Assembly (NCBI GenBank): GCA_029068395.1
Contig: JAIECQ010000123.1
Location: forward strand, 1-32,617
Direction of reading: 5' to 3'
Origin: Rikenellaceae bacterium
GTDB taxonomy: Bacteria; Bacteroidota; Bacteroidia; Bacteroidales; Rikenellaceae
DNA: 32,617 nucleotides
In this document: positions 19,021-29,342 of the stretch, one piece after another
Layout of the letters: the number at the start of each line of letters is the position of its first letter
How positions within the stretch are numbered: the stretch's first letter is position 1
Position numbers and translations under genes: made by a program
The notes under the pieces: model-generated
The model's input: the letters and a program-made list of their open reading frames with translations, nothing else
Databases searched by the model: none
What the model was told of the DNA's origin: nothing

Positions 19021-19062
19021 ATATACTGAAAAATAATTCGGTATATGAATAATTTTTCGGTA
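19021..19062. promoter_or_regulatory. candidate HxlR operator region
   Basis: Imperfect palindrome ATATACTGAA-aaataa-TTCGGTATAT (19021-19046) and a second TTCGGTA half-site (19056-19062), 19 bp from the first. Confidence 0.5.
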
Positions 19063-19120
19063 CTTGCAGACATTGTCATTACCATATAACTTTGCGGGAA
19101 ATTAACAGAAACAAAAAGTT

Positions 19121-19507
19121 ATGAGAGCAAGTATTGAAGAATACAAAGCAGTGGAAGCCGCTGCCATGAAGTTCGTAAAGAGCGTCGCCGAAGGCGACAG
19201 CTGTTATGCGAAAGAGTTGTTCACCGACGAGGCCGTTCTGTTCGGCTATCTGGACGGGAAACTGGAGCACGGAAGTATCGAACAGTTCTACCGCAATGTC
19301 GATTCGGTCGCCGCAGGAGAGAAGTTCAAGGCGCGGATCGACGTGGTAGCCGTCGAGGAGACACTGGCTGTCGTCCGCGTACTCGAAGAGAGCTGGGGAG
19401 GCCGTATCGACTTCACCGATTATCTGTTGCTGCTGAAAATCGACGGCGAATGGAAATGCGTCGCCAAAGCCTACAATCAGAATTCGAATACGATTCAAAA
19501 AAGATAG
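19121..19507 (+). CDS. NTF2-like / putative lumazine-binding family protein
   Basis: 128 aa; SIEEYKAVEAAAMKFVKSVAEGD...DFTDYLLLLKIDGEWKCVAKAYN pattern of SnoaL/NTF2-like lumazine-binding proteins. Confidence 0.75.
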   Translation: MRASIEEYKAVEAAAMKFVKSVAEGDSCYAKELFTDEAVLFGYLDGKLEHGSIEQFYRNVDSVAAGEKFKARIDVVAVEETLAVVRVLEESWGGRIDFTDYLLLLKIDGEWKCVAKAYNQNSNTIQKR

Positions 19508-19512
19508 GAGGC

Positions 19513-20067
19513 ATGGGAAAGAAAATAGTCATACTCAACGGAAGCCCCCGGCAGAAAGGCAATACGGCAGGACTGGTGGACGCCTTCAAGCAAGGCGCGG
19601 AAGAGGCTGGACATACGGTAGAGGTATTCGACCTGCAACGAATGGACATCCATCCCTGTCTGGGGTGTCTGGGCGGCGGACGCGATGCGCAATGCCCATG
19701 TGTGCAGAAAGACGACATGGCGATGATCTATCCGTACTACGAAACGGCTGACGTGCTGGTGCTTGCCTCGCCGATGTATTACTGGAGCATCACGGCACAA
19801 CTTAAAGCCGTCATCGACCGTTTGTTTGCCGTAACGGAAAAGAGTCCCGAATACCATACGCCCATGCAGCACTGCGTCCTGCTCATGGCGGCAGAAGGTG
19901 ACACGCCGGACAACTTCGAGCCTGTGGAACACTACTATCATGCCTTGCTGCGTCACCTCGGTTGGGAGAATCTGGGTGAGGTGTATGCCGGAGGCGTGAT
20001 GCGGGTGGGCGACATTGCCGGGCATCCCTCGTTGGAGAAAGCATACAATTTAGGTAAGAACATTTGA
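19513..20067 (+). CDS. flavodoxin-family NAD(P)H-dependent FMN reductase
   Basis: MGKKIVILNGSPRQKGNTAGLVDAF, MDIHPCLGCLGG, DVLVLASPMYYWSITAQLKAVIDR. Confidence 0.88.
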   Translation: MGKKIVILNGSPRQKGNTAGLVDAFKQGAEEAGHTVEVFDLQRMDIHPCLGCLGGGRDAQCPCVQKDDMAMIYPYYETADVLVLASPMYYWSITAQLKAVIDRLFAVTEKSPEYHTPMQHCVLLMAAEGDTPDNFEPVEHYYHALLRHLGWENLGEVYAGGVMRVGDIAGHPSLEKAYNLGKNI

Positions 20068-20078
20068 AAGAAACGCGT

Positions 20079-20705
20079 ATGAAAGTCCTGCTCATCAACG
20101 GCAGCCCCAACGAACACGGCTGCACCTACACCGCCCTGCACGAGGTGGAAACGACCTTGCAGCGGCACGGTATCGAAACGGAGCTTCTCTACCTGGGCAA
20201 GAAGCCTGTCGCCGGATGTATCGCCTGCATGAAATGCTTCGAGACGGGGCACTGCTTCCGTGACGATGCGGTCCGCGAGATTCAAGACCGGCTGGCGGAG
20301 TTCGATGCCATCATACTCGGTTCACCCGTCTATTACAGCGGTCCGACAGGACAGATACTCTCCTTCTGCCAGCGTCTGTTCTTCTGCAAGGAGGGCGAAA
20401 TGGCCGGCAAGTTCGGTGCATCGGTCGTATCGTGTCGGCGCGGAGGCGCTTCGGCTACGTTCGAACAGCTCAACCAGTTTTTTACCATTTCCAACATGCC
20501 CGTCGTCTCTTCGCAATACTGGAACTCGGTGCATGGCTTCACTCCCGACGACGTGCGGCGCGACCGCGAGGGATTGCAGACCATGCGAACGCTCGGCGAG
20601 AACATGGCCTGGCTGTTGAAGGGCATGGAAGCCGCCCGACGACAGGGTATCGGAAAACCGGAATACGAACCGAGAGAGAACACTCATTTTATTCAACGCC
20701 AATAA
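20079..20705 (+). CDS. flavodoxin-family NAD(P)H-dependent reductase
   Basis: MKVLLINGSPNEHGCTYTALHEV, CIACMKCFETGHC, DAIILGSPVYYSGPTGQILSF. Confidence 0.88.
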   Translation: MKVLLINGSPNEHGCTYTALHEVETTLQRHGIETELLYLGKKPVAGCIACMKCFETGHCFRDDAVREIQDRLAEFDAIILGSPVYYSGPTGQILSFCQRLFFCKEGEMAGKFGASVVSCRRGGASATFEQLNQFFTISNMPVVSSQYWNSVHGFTPDDVRRDREGLQTMRTLGENMAWLLKGMEAARRQGIGKPEYEPRENTHFIQRQ

Positions 20706-20753
20706 CGAAACCCATGTAGAAGATAAGCCGGCATGACTGCATTGCCGGAATTG

Positions 20754-20785
20754 ACAAGAGCGCACCGGTCGGTGCGCTCTTGTTT
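20754..20785 (+). terminator. intrinsic terminator
   Basis: ACAAGAGCGCACC-ggtc-GGTGCGCTCTTGTTTT. Confidence 0.85.
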
Positions 20786-20894
20786 TCAGCCATTCGGTCA
20801 GTATGCCTGCCGACCACCGGCTATCCGTCGGAAGCGGCTTGTCCGTACAGACCATGATACACGTATTCCGCAGCCGTATCGGGAAGTTCGTCTT

Positions 20895-21728
20895 TTATTC
20901 TGACAGAGATTTCCGGTATTGGGCGGGAGACATGCCTGTGTGTCGGCGGAATACTTTGCATAAATGCGAGGAATCTTCGTAATGGAGTCTGTCAGCAATG
21001 TTCTTGATAGAAAGAGTGGTACTTTTAAGGAGAGCTTTCATTGCCAAAACCAGTTTTTCATCTATGATTTCTTTCGGAGTCTTTCCCATACATTCCTTCA
21101 TCAGTACAGAAAGATAGTCCGAGGTGATACTCAGAGACTCGGCATAAAACGAAACATTATGTCGGGTCATGTAATGGCGTGATAAAAGGGCTAAGAAATC
21201 ACCCAGTAATTTCCATTGGGAACTATACCCTATTACCGCAACATCTTCTTCATTTTTATTTACGACATCTTCCATCACCATGAATAAAGACAGGACAGCA
21301 TTGGCGATTATGGAGTCAGATGTCTGCTTGCAGCAATTTTTGTCGACCCAAATGCACTGTCGCATCCAATGGTCGAATGGCTCTTTGTACAGGTCTTTAT
21401 CTATTTTCAGGACAGGACTCAGATAAAGCTTACTCCATAATTTCTGCGATGTGATTCTTACATATAGCTCGAACACCCTTTCATTGGTAATCGACACATA
21501 TCTGACTGTGAAATCATCGCTCCGCTCACCGAGTTCTATGACCATGTCTTTGAACAGAAATACGACGTCTCCCGGACAGATTTCATATCGTTTGAAATCG
21601 AGAATAAACGATGCGTTCCCGTTCAGACACTGCAATATCATGCAACCTTCGATAAGAAAGGGTGTTCCTGAAGTAAAACAGGGCAGGTATTCGCCCGACG
21701 AGATCGTTTTTTGATTGATCAGTTTCAT
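20895..21728 (-). CDS. AraC-family transcriptional regulator
   Basis: N-terminal cupin-like domain; C-terminal LSIKNIADRLHYEDSSHLCKVFRRHTGMSPAQYRKSL double-HTH signature; ATG at 21728 preferred over ORF-track start. Confidence 0.9.
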   Translation of the reverse strand: MKLINQKTISSGEYLPCFTSGTPFLIEGCMILQCLNGNASFILDFKRYEICPGDVVFLFKDMVIELGERSDDFTVRYVSITNERVFELYVRITSQKLWSKLYLSPVLKIDKDLYKEPFDHWMRQCIWVDKNCCKQTSDSIIANAVLSLFMVMEDVVNKNEEDVAVIGYSSQWKLLGDFLALLSRHYMTRHNVSFYAESLSITSDYLSVLMKECMGKTPKEIIDEKLVLAMKALLKSTTLSIKNIADRLHYEDSSHLCKVFRRHTGMSPAQYRKSLSE

Positions 21729-21731
21729 AAT

Positions 21732-21814
21732 ATACCGCAAAAATAGCCGTAAAACTCCATACTTCAAAGCTGCATATCGGAAATATACCGTAACCGCCGG
21801 AATTCATACCGCAA
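21732..21814. promoter_or_regulatory. candidate AraC-family binding sites in the divergent promoter
   Basis: Three direct repeats ATACCG(C/T)AA at 21732-21740, 21785-21793 and 21806-21814; the last two are spaced 21 bp. Confidence 0.5.
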
Positions 21815-21870
21815 TCGTTCGGAAGAATCGAGCTAAATTTGGCCCGATTTTGAAACAATATTATCACATC

Positions 21871-22983
21871 ATGAATAAACATCATTTTCTATTATCGCTG
21901 ACCGTCTGCTCTGTCATTTTTTCGGGCTGCCGGCAGCAAACCACACAAGAAGAAATACGGGAAGTGCCGGTAATAAGAATTGCCGTCTCCGACTCCGTTT
22001 CGCTGAACGAGCGATTCAGTGCCACCATCGAGGGGCGGCAGGATGTTGAAATCTATCCGCAATTATCAGGCAAACTGACCCGTATCTGCGTAAAGGAAGG
22101 TCAGGATGTAGATGCCGGACAACTTCTGTTTGTAATCGATCAGATGCCATATCAGGCTGCCCTGCGGATGGCCACCGCAAATGTTCATGCCGCAGAAAGT
22201 CAGGTAGCCACAGCCCGGCTCGAACGTGACAGCAAACAGGCTCTGTTCGACGGGGCAGTGATTTCCGAGTATGAATTGCAGACCGCGAAAAACGCCCTTG
22301 CGGTTGCCGAGTCTTCTTTGGAGCAAGCCAAGGCCGCAGAGGTCGATGCCCGCAACAATCTGTCATATACGGAAATCAAAAGTCCTGTGAAAGGTGTGAT
22401 AGGCACGCTGCCGTATCGTGTCGGTGCATTGGTCTCACCTCAGATTGCACAGCCTCTTACATCCGTTAGCGATAACGCCGAGATGTGGGTCTATTTCTCG
22501 ATTTCCGAAAAACAGCTGCAAGGTCTGATGAGGCAGCACGGCTCCAAAAATGCGGCTTTGGCGGCCTTTCCTCCCGTCTCGCTGACCCTCAGCGACGGAC
22601 ATGAGTATCCGCAAATCGGACGTGTGGAGACAATCAGCGGAATGGTGAGTCCTCAGACCGGCGCAGTACAGATAAAATGCGTGTTCCCCAATTCGGAACG
22701 TCTGCTGTTCAGCGGAAGCACGGGCAATGTCGTCATGCCGCACACGGAAAGAAATGTCATGGTAATCCCCAAGAACGCCACCTACGAGATTCAGGATAAA
22801 ATCTATGTCTATAAAGTTGTCGGCGGGAAGGCGGAGTCTGTCGAAATAGCAGTCGCTCCTATGAATGACGGTAACAACTATATGGTACGCTCCGGACTCA
22901 GCAGCGGTGACGTAATCGTGACCGAAGGTGTCGGTTCGCTGCGCGACGGACAGGAAATCAAAATCAGGGAGGGGAAAAGATGA
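21871..22983 (+). CDS. RND efflux periplasmic adaptor (membrane fusion protein), lipoprotein
   Basis: MNKHHFLLSLTVCSVIFSGC lipobox, SATIEGRQDVEIYPQLSGKLTRICVKEGQDVDAGQLLFVID, SPVKGVIGTLPYRVGALVS. Confidence 0.92.
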   Translation: MNKHHFLLSLTVCSVIFSGCRQQTTQEEIREVPVIRIAVSDSVSLNERFSATIEGRQDVEIYPQLSGKLTRICVKEGQDVDAGQLLFVIDQMPYQAALRMATANVHAAESQVATARLERDSKQALFDGAVISEYELQTAKNALAVAESSLEQAKAAEVDARNNLSYTEIKSPVKGVIGTLPYRVGALVSPQIAQPLTSVSDNAEMWVYFSISEKQLQGLMRQHGSKNAALAAFPPVSLTLSDGHEYPQIGRVETISGMVSPQTGAVQIKCVFPNSERLLFSGSTGNVVMPHTERNVMVIPKNATYEIQDKIYVYKVVGGKAESVEIAVAPMNDGNNYMVRSGLSSGDVIVTEGVGSLRDGQEIKIREGKR

Positions 22984-25900
22984 ATCTGAAATTCTTTATC
23001 GACCGGCCGATACTGTCTATCGTCCTATCGGTCTCTATCGTATTGCTCGGCATTGTGGGACTTGCTACTTTGCCGGTGGAACAGTATCCCGACATCGCTC
23101 CGCCCACCGTAAACGTATGGGCAAGCTATCCGGGTGCAAACTCGGAAACAGTGCAAAAGAGCGTAGTCATACCTTTGGAAGAAGCCATCAACGGTGTTGA
23201 GGGCATGACATACATAACTTCCGAAGCCTCCAACGACGGCAACGCATCGCTGATGATATATTTCCGTCAGGGAACGGATCCCGATATGGCGGCTGTGAAC
23301 GTACAGAACCGTGTGGCGACAGCCCAGAGTCTTCTGCCTGCCGAGGTGGTGCGGATAGGCATTACCACCGAAAAACAACAGAACGCCGAGCTGAAGACTT
23401 TTGCGCTCTACGATCCCGAAGGCCGCTACAGCAAGCAGTTCCTCAATAATTATATCAAAATCAACGTCGAGCCACGTATCAAGCGAGTGCAGGGAGTCGG
23501 CAAGGTACAGCTGTTCGGCTCTCCATACAGTATGCGCTTGTGGCTGAAACCCGACCGTATGGCGCAATATCGCCTTATTCCGGACGACATCGCCGCTTTG
23601 CTTGCCGGACAGAATATCGAGGCTGCGACAGGCTCCTTCGGAGAGAACCACGACAACGCCAACGTCTATACGATGAAGTATCGCGGACGCTTTACGACAG
23701 CGGAACAGTTCGGCGACATCGTAGTAAAATCTCTCCCCAACGGGGATATCCTCCGTCTGAAAGATGTGGCCGGCATTGAACTCGGCGACGAGGACTACAA
23801 CTTTGAGAATACCATCAACGGAAAGCCGGCGTCGATGCTTACGATCTACCAGACGGCAGGCTCGAATGCCTCGGCTGTTATCAACGAGATTGACCGTGTA
23901 CTCGACGAATGTGCGAAAGATCTCCCCAAAGGTCTGGAGTTTGTGACGATGAGCGATACTAATCGTTTCCTCTATGCTTCTATTCATGAGGTGGTGTGGG
24001 CTTTGATAGTCTCCATACTGCTGGTGGTGCTGGTGGTGTATTTCTTCCTGCAAGATTTCAAAGCTACCCTGATTCCGACTGTTGCGATATTCGTGTCGAT
24101 CATCGGCACATTCGGCTTCATGGCCGTTGCCGGATTCTCCATCAACCTGCTTACACTGTTCGCGCTTGTGCTCGCAATCGGTACGGTGGTCGATAATGCC
24201 ATTATTGTCGTAGAAGCGGTGCAGTCCAAATTCGATGCAGGTTACAAGTCGACATACATGGCGACAAATGACGCCATGAACGGCATAACCTCGGCGATAG
24301 TGGTTTCCACCATCATTTTTATGGCGGTGTTTATCCCTACTTCCATGATGGGCGGCACGTCGGGCACGTTCTACAAGCAGTTCGGCATCACGATGGCCGT
24401 GGCAGTCGGTCTGTCGGCATTGAACGCTCTCACACTTTCGCCTGCCTTATGTGCGATGATGATGCGTCCTGCCGATGGCGACAAAGGCTTTTCCGCTCGT
24501 GTCCGCAAGGCTTACAACGCCGCATTCAATGCCATGCTTGAGCGTTATAAGAACGGTGTTCTTTTCTTCGTGCGCCGTCCGGCAGTATCCTTTGTCGTGC
24601 TTTTCGTCGGTATCGGTCTGCTGGGATGGTTTATGCGCATCACACCTTCCGGTTTTGTACCCGACGAAGATACGGGAACCGTAATGGTATCACTTAAAAC
24701 AAAACCCGGAACATCATCAAAAAAGACTATGCAGGTCATACGGGATTTTGACAAAAAAATTGCCGAAATCGCCGGAGTAGACTACCGCGGTGCTGTCGTA
24801 GGATATTCATTCTCCGGCACAGGTCCGACTGCCGGTGTGTTCTTCCTTTCGCTGAAACACTGGGACGAACGCAAATCGCCGTTGGAAAGTGCCGATGCGA
24901 TATCGGGTCGGATTTATGCTCTCGCCGATTCCGTGCCGGATGCCAATTTCTTCGTGGCGACGCCGCCGATGATTCCCGGCTATGGTATGAGCAACGGATT
25001 CGACCTATACCTTCAGGACAAAGCAGGCGGCGATCTCAACGAGTTCAAAAAAGTGGCGGAAGAGTATGTGGCGGAACTTAACCGCCGTCCGGAAATCGAA
25101 ATGGCATATTCGGCCTTTGATACCCGGTATCCCCAATATTGGGTTGACATCGACGCTGCGCAGTGTGAGCGTGTCGGGGTGACTCCGGCTCAGGTACTTT
25201 CCACCATGTCGGGATATTTCGGCGGCAACTATGCCTCTAATTTCAACCGGTTCAACAAGCTGTACCGCGTGATGCTTCAGGCAGACCCGTCGACCCGTGT
25301 GACGCCGGAATCCATCCGAAATTTCTATATCCGTACCGGAAACGGCGAAATGGCCCCGCTGTCTCAGTTCGTCACCCTCACCAAGACCTACGGTCCCCAG
25401 TCCATTTCACGCTTCAACCTCTATAATTCCATAGCAGTGAACGGCAGCGCCGCACCCGGATACAGCTCAGGCGACGCACTGAAAGCCATTGCCGAGACTG
25501 CCGAAAAAGTGCTCCCCCGCAACTATGGCTACGAGCTTGGAGGCATAAGCCGCGAGGAGGCATCGACCGGAAACAATGCGATGATCATCTTTGCACTGTG
25601 TGCCATACTCGTATTTCTTATCCTCGCCGGACTTTATGAAAGCCTGCTGTTGCCGCTGGTCGTGATTATCTCGATACCTTGCGGACTGATGGGCAGCTTC
25701 CTCTTTGCCAAACTTTTCGCACTTGAGAACAACATCTATCTTCAGACGGGACTCATCATGCTTATCGGCCTGCTCGCAAAGACGGCAATCCTCATCACCG
25801 AGTATGCGGGCAAACGGCGCAAAAGCGGTATGACGCTCAAACAGGCTGCCGTAGGAGCGGCAAAAGCCCGTCTGCGTCCTATCCTGATGACTGCGTTGAC

Positions 25901-26159
25901 AATGGTGTTCGGCATGTTGCCGCTGATGTTTGCCTCGGGCGTGGGTGCGAACGGCAACTCCACGCTCGGCACAGGTGCCGTAGGAGGTATGATTATCGGC
26001 ACACTGACCCTATTGTTCCTGGTGCCGGCCCTGTGGATGGTGTTCCAGAAGATTCAGGAGCGGTTCCGTCCGGTGGAAAAACAGAAGCCCGACTGGGCAA
26101 TGAGTGTCGAACTCGAAAGTGTAGCTAACCTGAAAAAGCAGAAAGAAGATGAAAAATAA
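22980..26159 (+). CDS. RND (HAE1/AcrB-like) efflux pump permease
   Basis: 1059 aa; FFIDRPILSIVLSVSIVLLGIVGLATLPVEQYPDIAPPTV start and NLLTLFALVLAIGTVVDNAIIVVEAVQ motif. Confidence 0.96.
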   Translation: MNLKFFIDRPILSIVLSVSIVLLGIVGLATLPVEQYPDIAPPTVNVWASYPGANSETVQKSVVIPLEEAINGVEGMTYITSEASNDGNASLMIYFRQGTDPDMAAVNVQNRVATAQSLLPAEVVRIGITTEKQQNAELKTFALYDPEGRYSKQFLNNYIKINVEPRIKRVQGVGKVQLFGSPYSMRLWLKPDRMAQYRLIPDDIAALLAGQNIEAATGSFGENHDNANVYTMKYRGRFTTAEQFGDIVVKSLPNGDILRLKDVAGIELGDEDYNFENTINGKPASMLTIYQTAGSNASAVINEIDRVLDECAKDLPKGLEFVTMSDTNRFLYASIHEVVWALIVSILLVVLVVYFFLQDFKATLIPTVAIFVSIIGTFGFMAVAGFSINLLTLFALVLAIGTVVDNAIIVVEAVQSKFDAGYKSTYMATNDAMNGITSAIVVSTIIFMAVFIPTSMMGGTSGTFYKQFGITMAVAVGLSALNALTLSPALCAMMMRPADGDKGFSARVRKAYNAAFNAMLERYKNGVLFFVRRPAVSFVVLFVGIGLLGWFMRITPSGFVPDEDTGTVMVSLKTKPGTSSKKTMQVIRDFDKKIAEIAGVDYRGAVVGYSFSGTGPTAGVFFLSLKHWDERKSPLESADAISGRIYALADSVPDANFFVATPPMIPGYGMSNGFDLYLQDKAGGDLNEFKKVAEEYVAELNRRPEIEMAYSAFDTRYPQYWVDIDAAQCERVGVTPAQVLSTMSGYFGGNYASNFNRFNKLYRVMLQADPSTRVTPESIRNFYIRTGNGEMAPLSQFVTLTKTYGPQSISRFNLYNSIAVNGSAAPGYSSGDALKAIAETAEKVLPRNYGYELGGISREEASTGNNAMIIFALCAILVFLILAGLYESLLLPLVVIISIPCGLMGSFLFAKLFALENNIYLQTGLIMLIGLLAKTAILITEYAGKRRKSGMTLKQAAVGAAKARLRPILMTALTMVFGMLPLMFASGVGANGNSTLGTGAVGGMIIGTLTLLFLVPALWMVFQKIQERFRPVEKQKPDWAMSVELESVANLKKQKEDEK

Positions 26160-27504
26160 GATCATATTCACGGCTCTTGTAGCATTGCTGCTCGCATCCT
26201 GCGGAGTCTACCGCAAATATCAGCCGACGACCGAGGTAAGCACGGCCTTATACGGCAACGATATTATCGTGACAGATACGGCATCGCTCGCAACAATCGC
26301 ATGGCGTGAGTTTTTTACCGATCCGGCGTTGCAGAGGCTGATCGATTCGGCATTAGTCAAAAATACCGAATATCAGGTAGCCCGGCTGCGCACCGAACAG
26401 GCTCTCGCTTCGCTCGGAGCGGCAAAGCTGGCATATTTCCCGTCGCTCGACTTCGGTGCCGACGGCAACATTACACGTTATGACGGTCTGACAACCAAGA
26501 CATACAACATCGGTCTTAACGCTTCGTGGGAGGTTGATATCTTCGGCAAGCTGACTGCGGCAAAACGTGGAGCGGCTGCTGCGGCAGTATCGGCAGACGA
26601 ACAGGCGCAGGCAGTCCGAACCCAACTTGTCGCCACCGTCGCCACATCGTATTACTCTCTGCTGATGCTTGACCGGCAGATAGAGATTGCCGAAAACACG
26701 TTCGACAACTGGACGCAGACTATCCGCGTGATGGAGTTGCTGAAAACGGCAGGCAGGGCGAATGAGGCGGGCATTTTGCAGACCAAAGCCAACCGCACGG
26801 GGTTGCAGGCGGATATAGCCGCGATGAAAAAGAGCCGTAAGGAGATAGAAAATTCTCTTTGCGGACTGCTCGCCATAACCCCGCGTCCGATTGCAAGAAA
26901 CAAAATTGAAGATGCGGTATTCCCGGATGAGCTTTCAGTCGGACTGCCGGTGCAGCTTCTCGCCAACCGTCCCGATGTCAGGGCTGCGGAAACGGAGCTG
27001 GCAAGGACTCATTACGCACTCGGTGTGGCAAGAGCATCGTTCTATCCCTCGCTGACGCTTGGCGGCACGTTGGGTTTCACCAACAACGGCGGGATCGTGA
27101 TCAATCCCGGCCAATGGCTGCTCAACGCAGTCGGACAGCTCATGCAGCCGATATTCAACCGCGGTCAGCTTCGTGCCGGCTATAAGATAGCCGATGCCGA
27201 CAGGGAGATTGCGCTGTTGCAGTTCAACCAGTCGTTAATTGATGCCGGAACCGAGGTCAACAATGCTTTGACCGACATATCGGCAGCAAGAGAACGTCTC
27301 GTGCTTGTAAAGGAACAGTCGCAACTTCTTGCCGATGCCGTTGCGAAAACCGAACTGCTCATGCGTCATTCCACGACAAACTATCTCGAAGTCCTGACGG
27401 CACAGCAGGCACTGCTCGGCGCGCAGCAGAGCGAGGTACAATGCCGTTATGACGAGATAGCCGGAATAGTGTCGTTATATCATGCGCTTGGAGGTGGGAA
27501 ATAG
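26149..27504 (+). CDS. RND efflux outer-membrane factor (NodT/OprM-like lipoprotein)
   Basis: 451 aa; LLLASCGVYRKYQ lipobox, LLANRPDVRAAETELARTHYALGVARASFYPSLTLGGTLGF. Confidence 0.94.
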   Translation: MKNKIIFTALVALLLASCGVYRKYQPTTEVSTALYGNDIIVTDTASLATIAWREFFTDPALQRLIDSALVKNTEYQVARLRTEQALASLGAAKLAYFPSLDFGADGNITRYDGLTTKTYNIGLNASWEVDIFGKLTAAKRGAAAAAVSADEQAQAVRTQLVATVATSYYSLLMLDRQIEIAENTFDNWTQTIRVMELLKTAGRANEAGILQTKANRTGLQADIAAMKKSRKEIENSLCGLLAITPRPIARNKIEDAVFPDELSVGLPVQLLANRPDVRAAETELARTHYALGVARASFYPSLTLGGTLGFTNNGGIVINPGQWLLNAVGQLMQPIFNRGQLRAGYKIADADREIALLQFNQSLIDAGTEVNNALTDISAARERLVLVKEQSQLLADAVAKTELLMRHSTTNYLEVLTAQQALLGAQQSEVQCRYDEIAGIVSLYHALGGGK

Positions 27505-28870
27505 TATAACAAAAGACCCGAATCTCGACAGGGACAGACTCGACTTCGGCAACGGTAAGATAGGAGTGCTTTTCCGCGCTCTTTTCTTTCCCACGCTGAT
27601 AGGAATGATTTTCAATTCGGTTCTGACGTTGGTCGACGGTATGTTTGTAGGGCATAGCGCCGGAGCTAACGGAATAGCCGCAGTCAACATCGTCGCTCCG
27701 CTGTTTCTCCTGACGACAGGGGTCGGATTGATGCTTGGAATCGGCGCATCGGTTGTCGCAAGCATACGCTTGGCTGAAAATAATGTGAAAGCGGCACGTA
27801 TAATCATTACCCAAGCATACATAGCGGGAGTGGTAATTATCGGTATCCTTGCGACAATGGTATTGATGGGGCCCAAAGCGACAGTTTATATCCTTGGGTG
27901 CAGCCCTGAACTTGAAAGTAATGCGATAAGCTATCTGGTACTGCTTGTTCCCGGCCTGCTTTTTCTTTTGGTCGAGTGTATCGGCATAATGCTTATACGT
28001 ATTGACGGCTCTCCGAAATATGCCATGTGGAGTCAGCTTATTCCGGCATCATTAAATATCGTGTTGGATTATATTATGATATTTCCGATGGGAATGGGTA
28101 TCAGAGGTGCTGCTGTCGCCACATCCATAAGCTGCGGCATCGGCGCGTTTATCGTTTTGGTTTATTTTATCCGGTTTTGCGATAAACTGCGGTTTTATCG
28201 GCTGAAAATATCATTGACAAGTCTGTTACTGACGTTGCGCAATGTCGGCTATATGGCAAAAATCGGTTTTGCCACGTTCCTGACAGAATGCGCCATGGGG
28301 GTTATGATATATGTAGGTAACCATGCTTTCATGCGTCTGCAAGGCGCAGATGGAGTAGCCGCATATTCCATAGCATGTTTCCTTTTTCCTGTGGTGTTCT
28401 CTATAGCCAATGCAGTAGCCCAGTCAGCCCAGCCAATCATAAGTTTCAATTATGGCATACACCGGCAGGAGAGAATATCAAGAGCGTTACGGATTGCTCT
28501 TTATACAGCTGTGTTATGTGGTACATTCGTGACTATCGGGCTTTGGGGCGGAGCCAAGCCTATTGCAAGTGCGTTTCTGTCTTCCGACGAGCCTGCCTAT
28601 ACGCTTGCAGTCGACGGCTTACCCCTGTTCGCCACATGTGCCGTTTTCTTTGCGGTAAACATCACCCTCATCGGTTACTATCAGAGTATCGAGTCGGCAT
28701 GGCGATCAATATGCTACACGATGTTGAGAGGGATAATCTTTATCATTCCGTCGTTTCTCGTACTTCCTTTAATTCTCGGAATCGAAGGCGCTTGGCTGGC
28801 TATACCAATAGCTGAAGCATTGACATTGATAGTTATCGCTCTTCATTATCTATTTAAGGTACAGAATTAG
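27482..28870 (+). CDS. MATE-family efflux transporter
   Basis: 462 aa, 12-TM pattern; LVDGMFVGHSAGANGIAAVNIVAPLFLL, AQSAQPIISFNYG. Confidence 0.92.
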   Translation: MRLEVGNSITKDPNLDRDRLDFGNGKIGVLFRALFFPTLIGMIFNSVLTLVDGMFVGHSAGANGIAAVNIVAPLFLLTTGVGLMLGIGASVVASIRLAENNVKAARIIITQAYIAGVVIIGILATMVLMGPKATVYILGCSPELESNAISYLVLLVPGLLFLLVECIGIMLIRIDGSPKYAMWSQLIPASLNIVLDYIMIFPMGMGIRGAAVATSISCGIGAFIVLVYFIRFCDKLRFYRLKISLTSLLLTLRNVGYMAKIGFATFLTECAMGVMIYVGNHAFMRLQGADGVAAYSIACFLFPVVFSIANAVAQSAQPIISFNYGIHRQERISRALRIALYTAVLCGTFVTIGLWGGAKPIASAFLSSDEPAYTLAVDGLPLFATCAVFFAVNITLIGYYQSIESAWRSICYTMLRGIIFIIPSFLVLPLILGIEGAWLAIPIAEALTLIVIALHYLFKVQN

Positions 28871-28903
28871 CCTGATGTTGCGGGCGATAATCTCTCTCAA
28901 AAG

Positions 28904-28946
28904 AAAAAGCACTATGTTGGGTCAAACCGTACATAGTGTTTTTATA
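28904..28946 (+). terminator. intrinsic terminator downstream of the efflux operon
   Basis: AAAAAGCACTATGT ... ACATAGTGTTTTTAT stem with T tract. Confidence 0.75.
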
Positions 28947-29342
28947 TGTCTTCTGAAGCCAAGGACTTTGAAATCTTTGGCAATGAAAAAGCAAGAAAGA
29001 AAAAAGGTCAGTCAGAATATCCGTTTCAGGAATTGAAAATGTCGCTAAGCGTACAGTCCTGTACATTCTCTGGGTTTTAATTTTGCCATTCAGGGGAAAC
29101 AAATCGGCGAGCATGCTGTCCACGAAATTCTTTTCGGGGGAGCCTAATAGCCCGACAGGCATTCGTCTGTCGTTAGATATACAATGTTAGCAAGCGTATT
29201 ATAGTATTATTGCACAATATTGAATGACTAAAATCAGAGATTCTCAATAAACTCTAATCATGATAATAATACCTATTGATTTTTATCTTTTTATTGCATA
29301 ATATTTTATATCTTTACATCGGAAATATCGAAAGCATTAAAG

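Noticed and set aside
23025-24053. 342-aa minus-strand ORF
   Set aside because: Antisense shadow of the RND permease.
28854-29162. 102-aa minus-strand ORF after the MATE gene
   Set aside because: Overlaps the efflux-operon terminator and has no recognisable domain; possibly a degraded remnant but not supportable.
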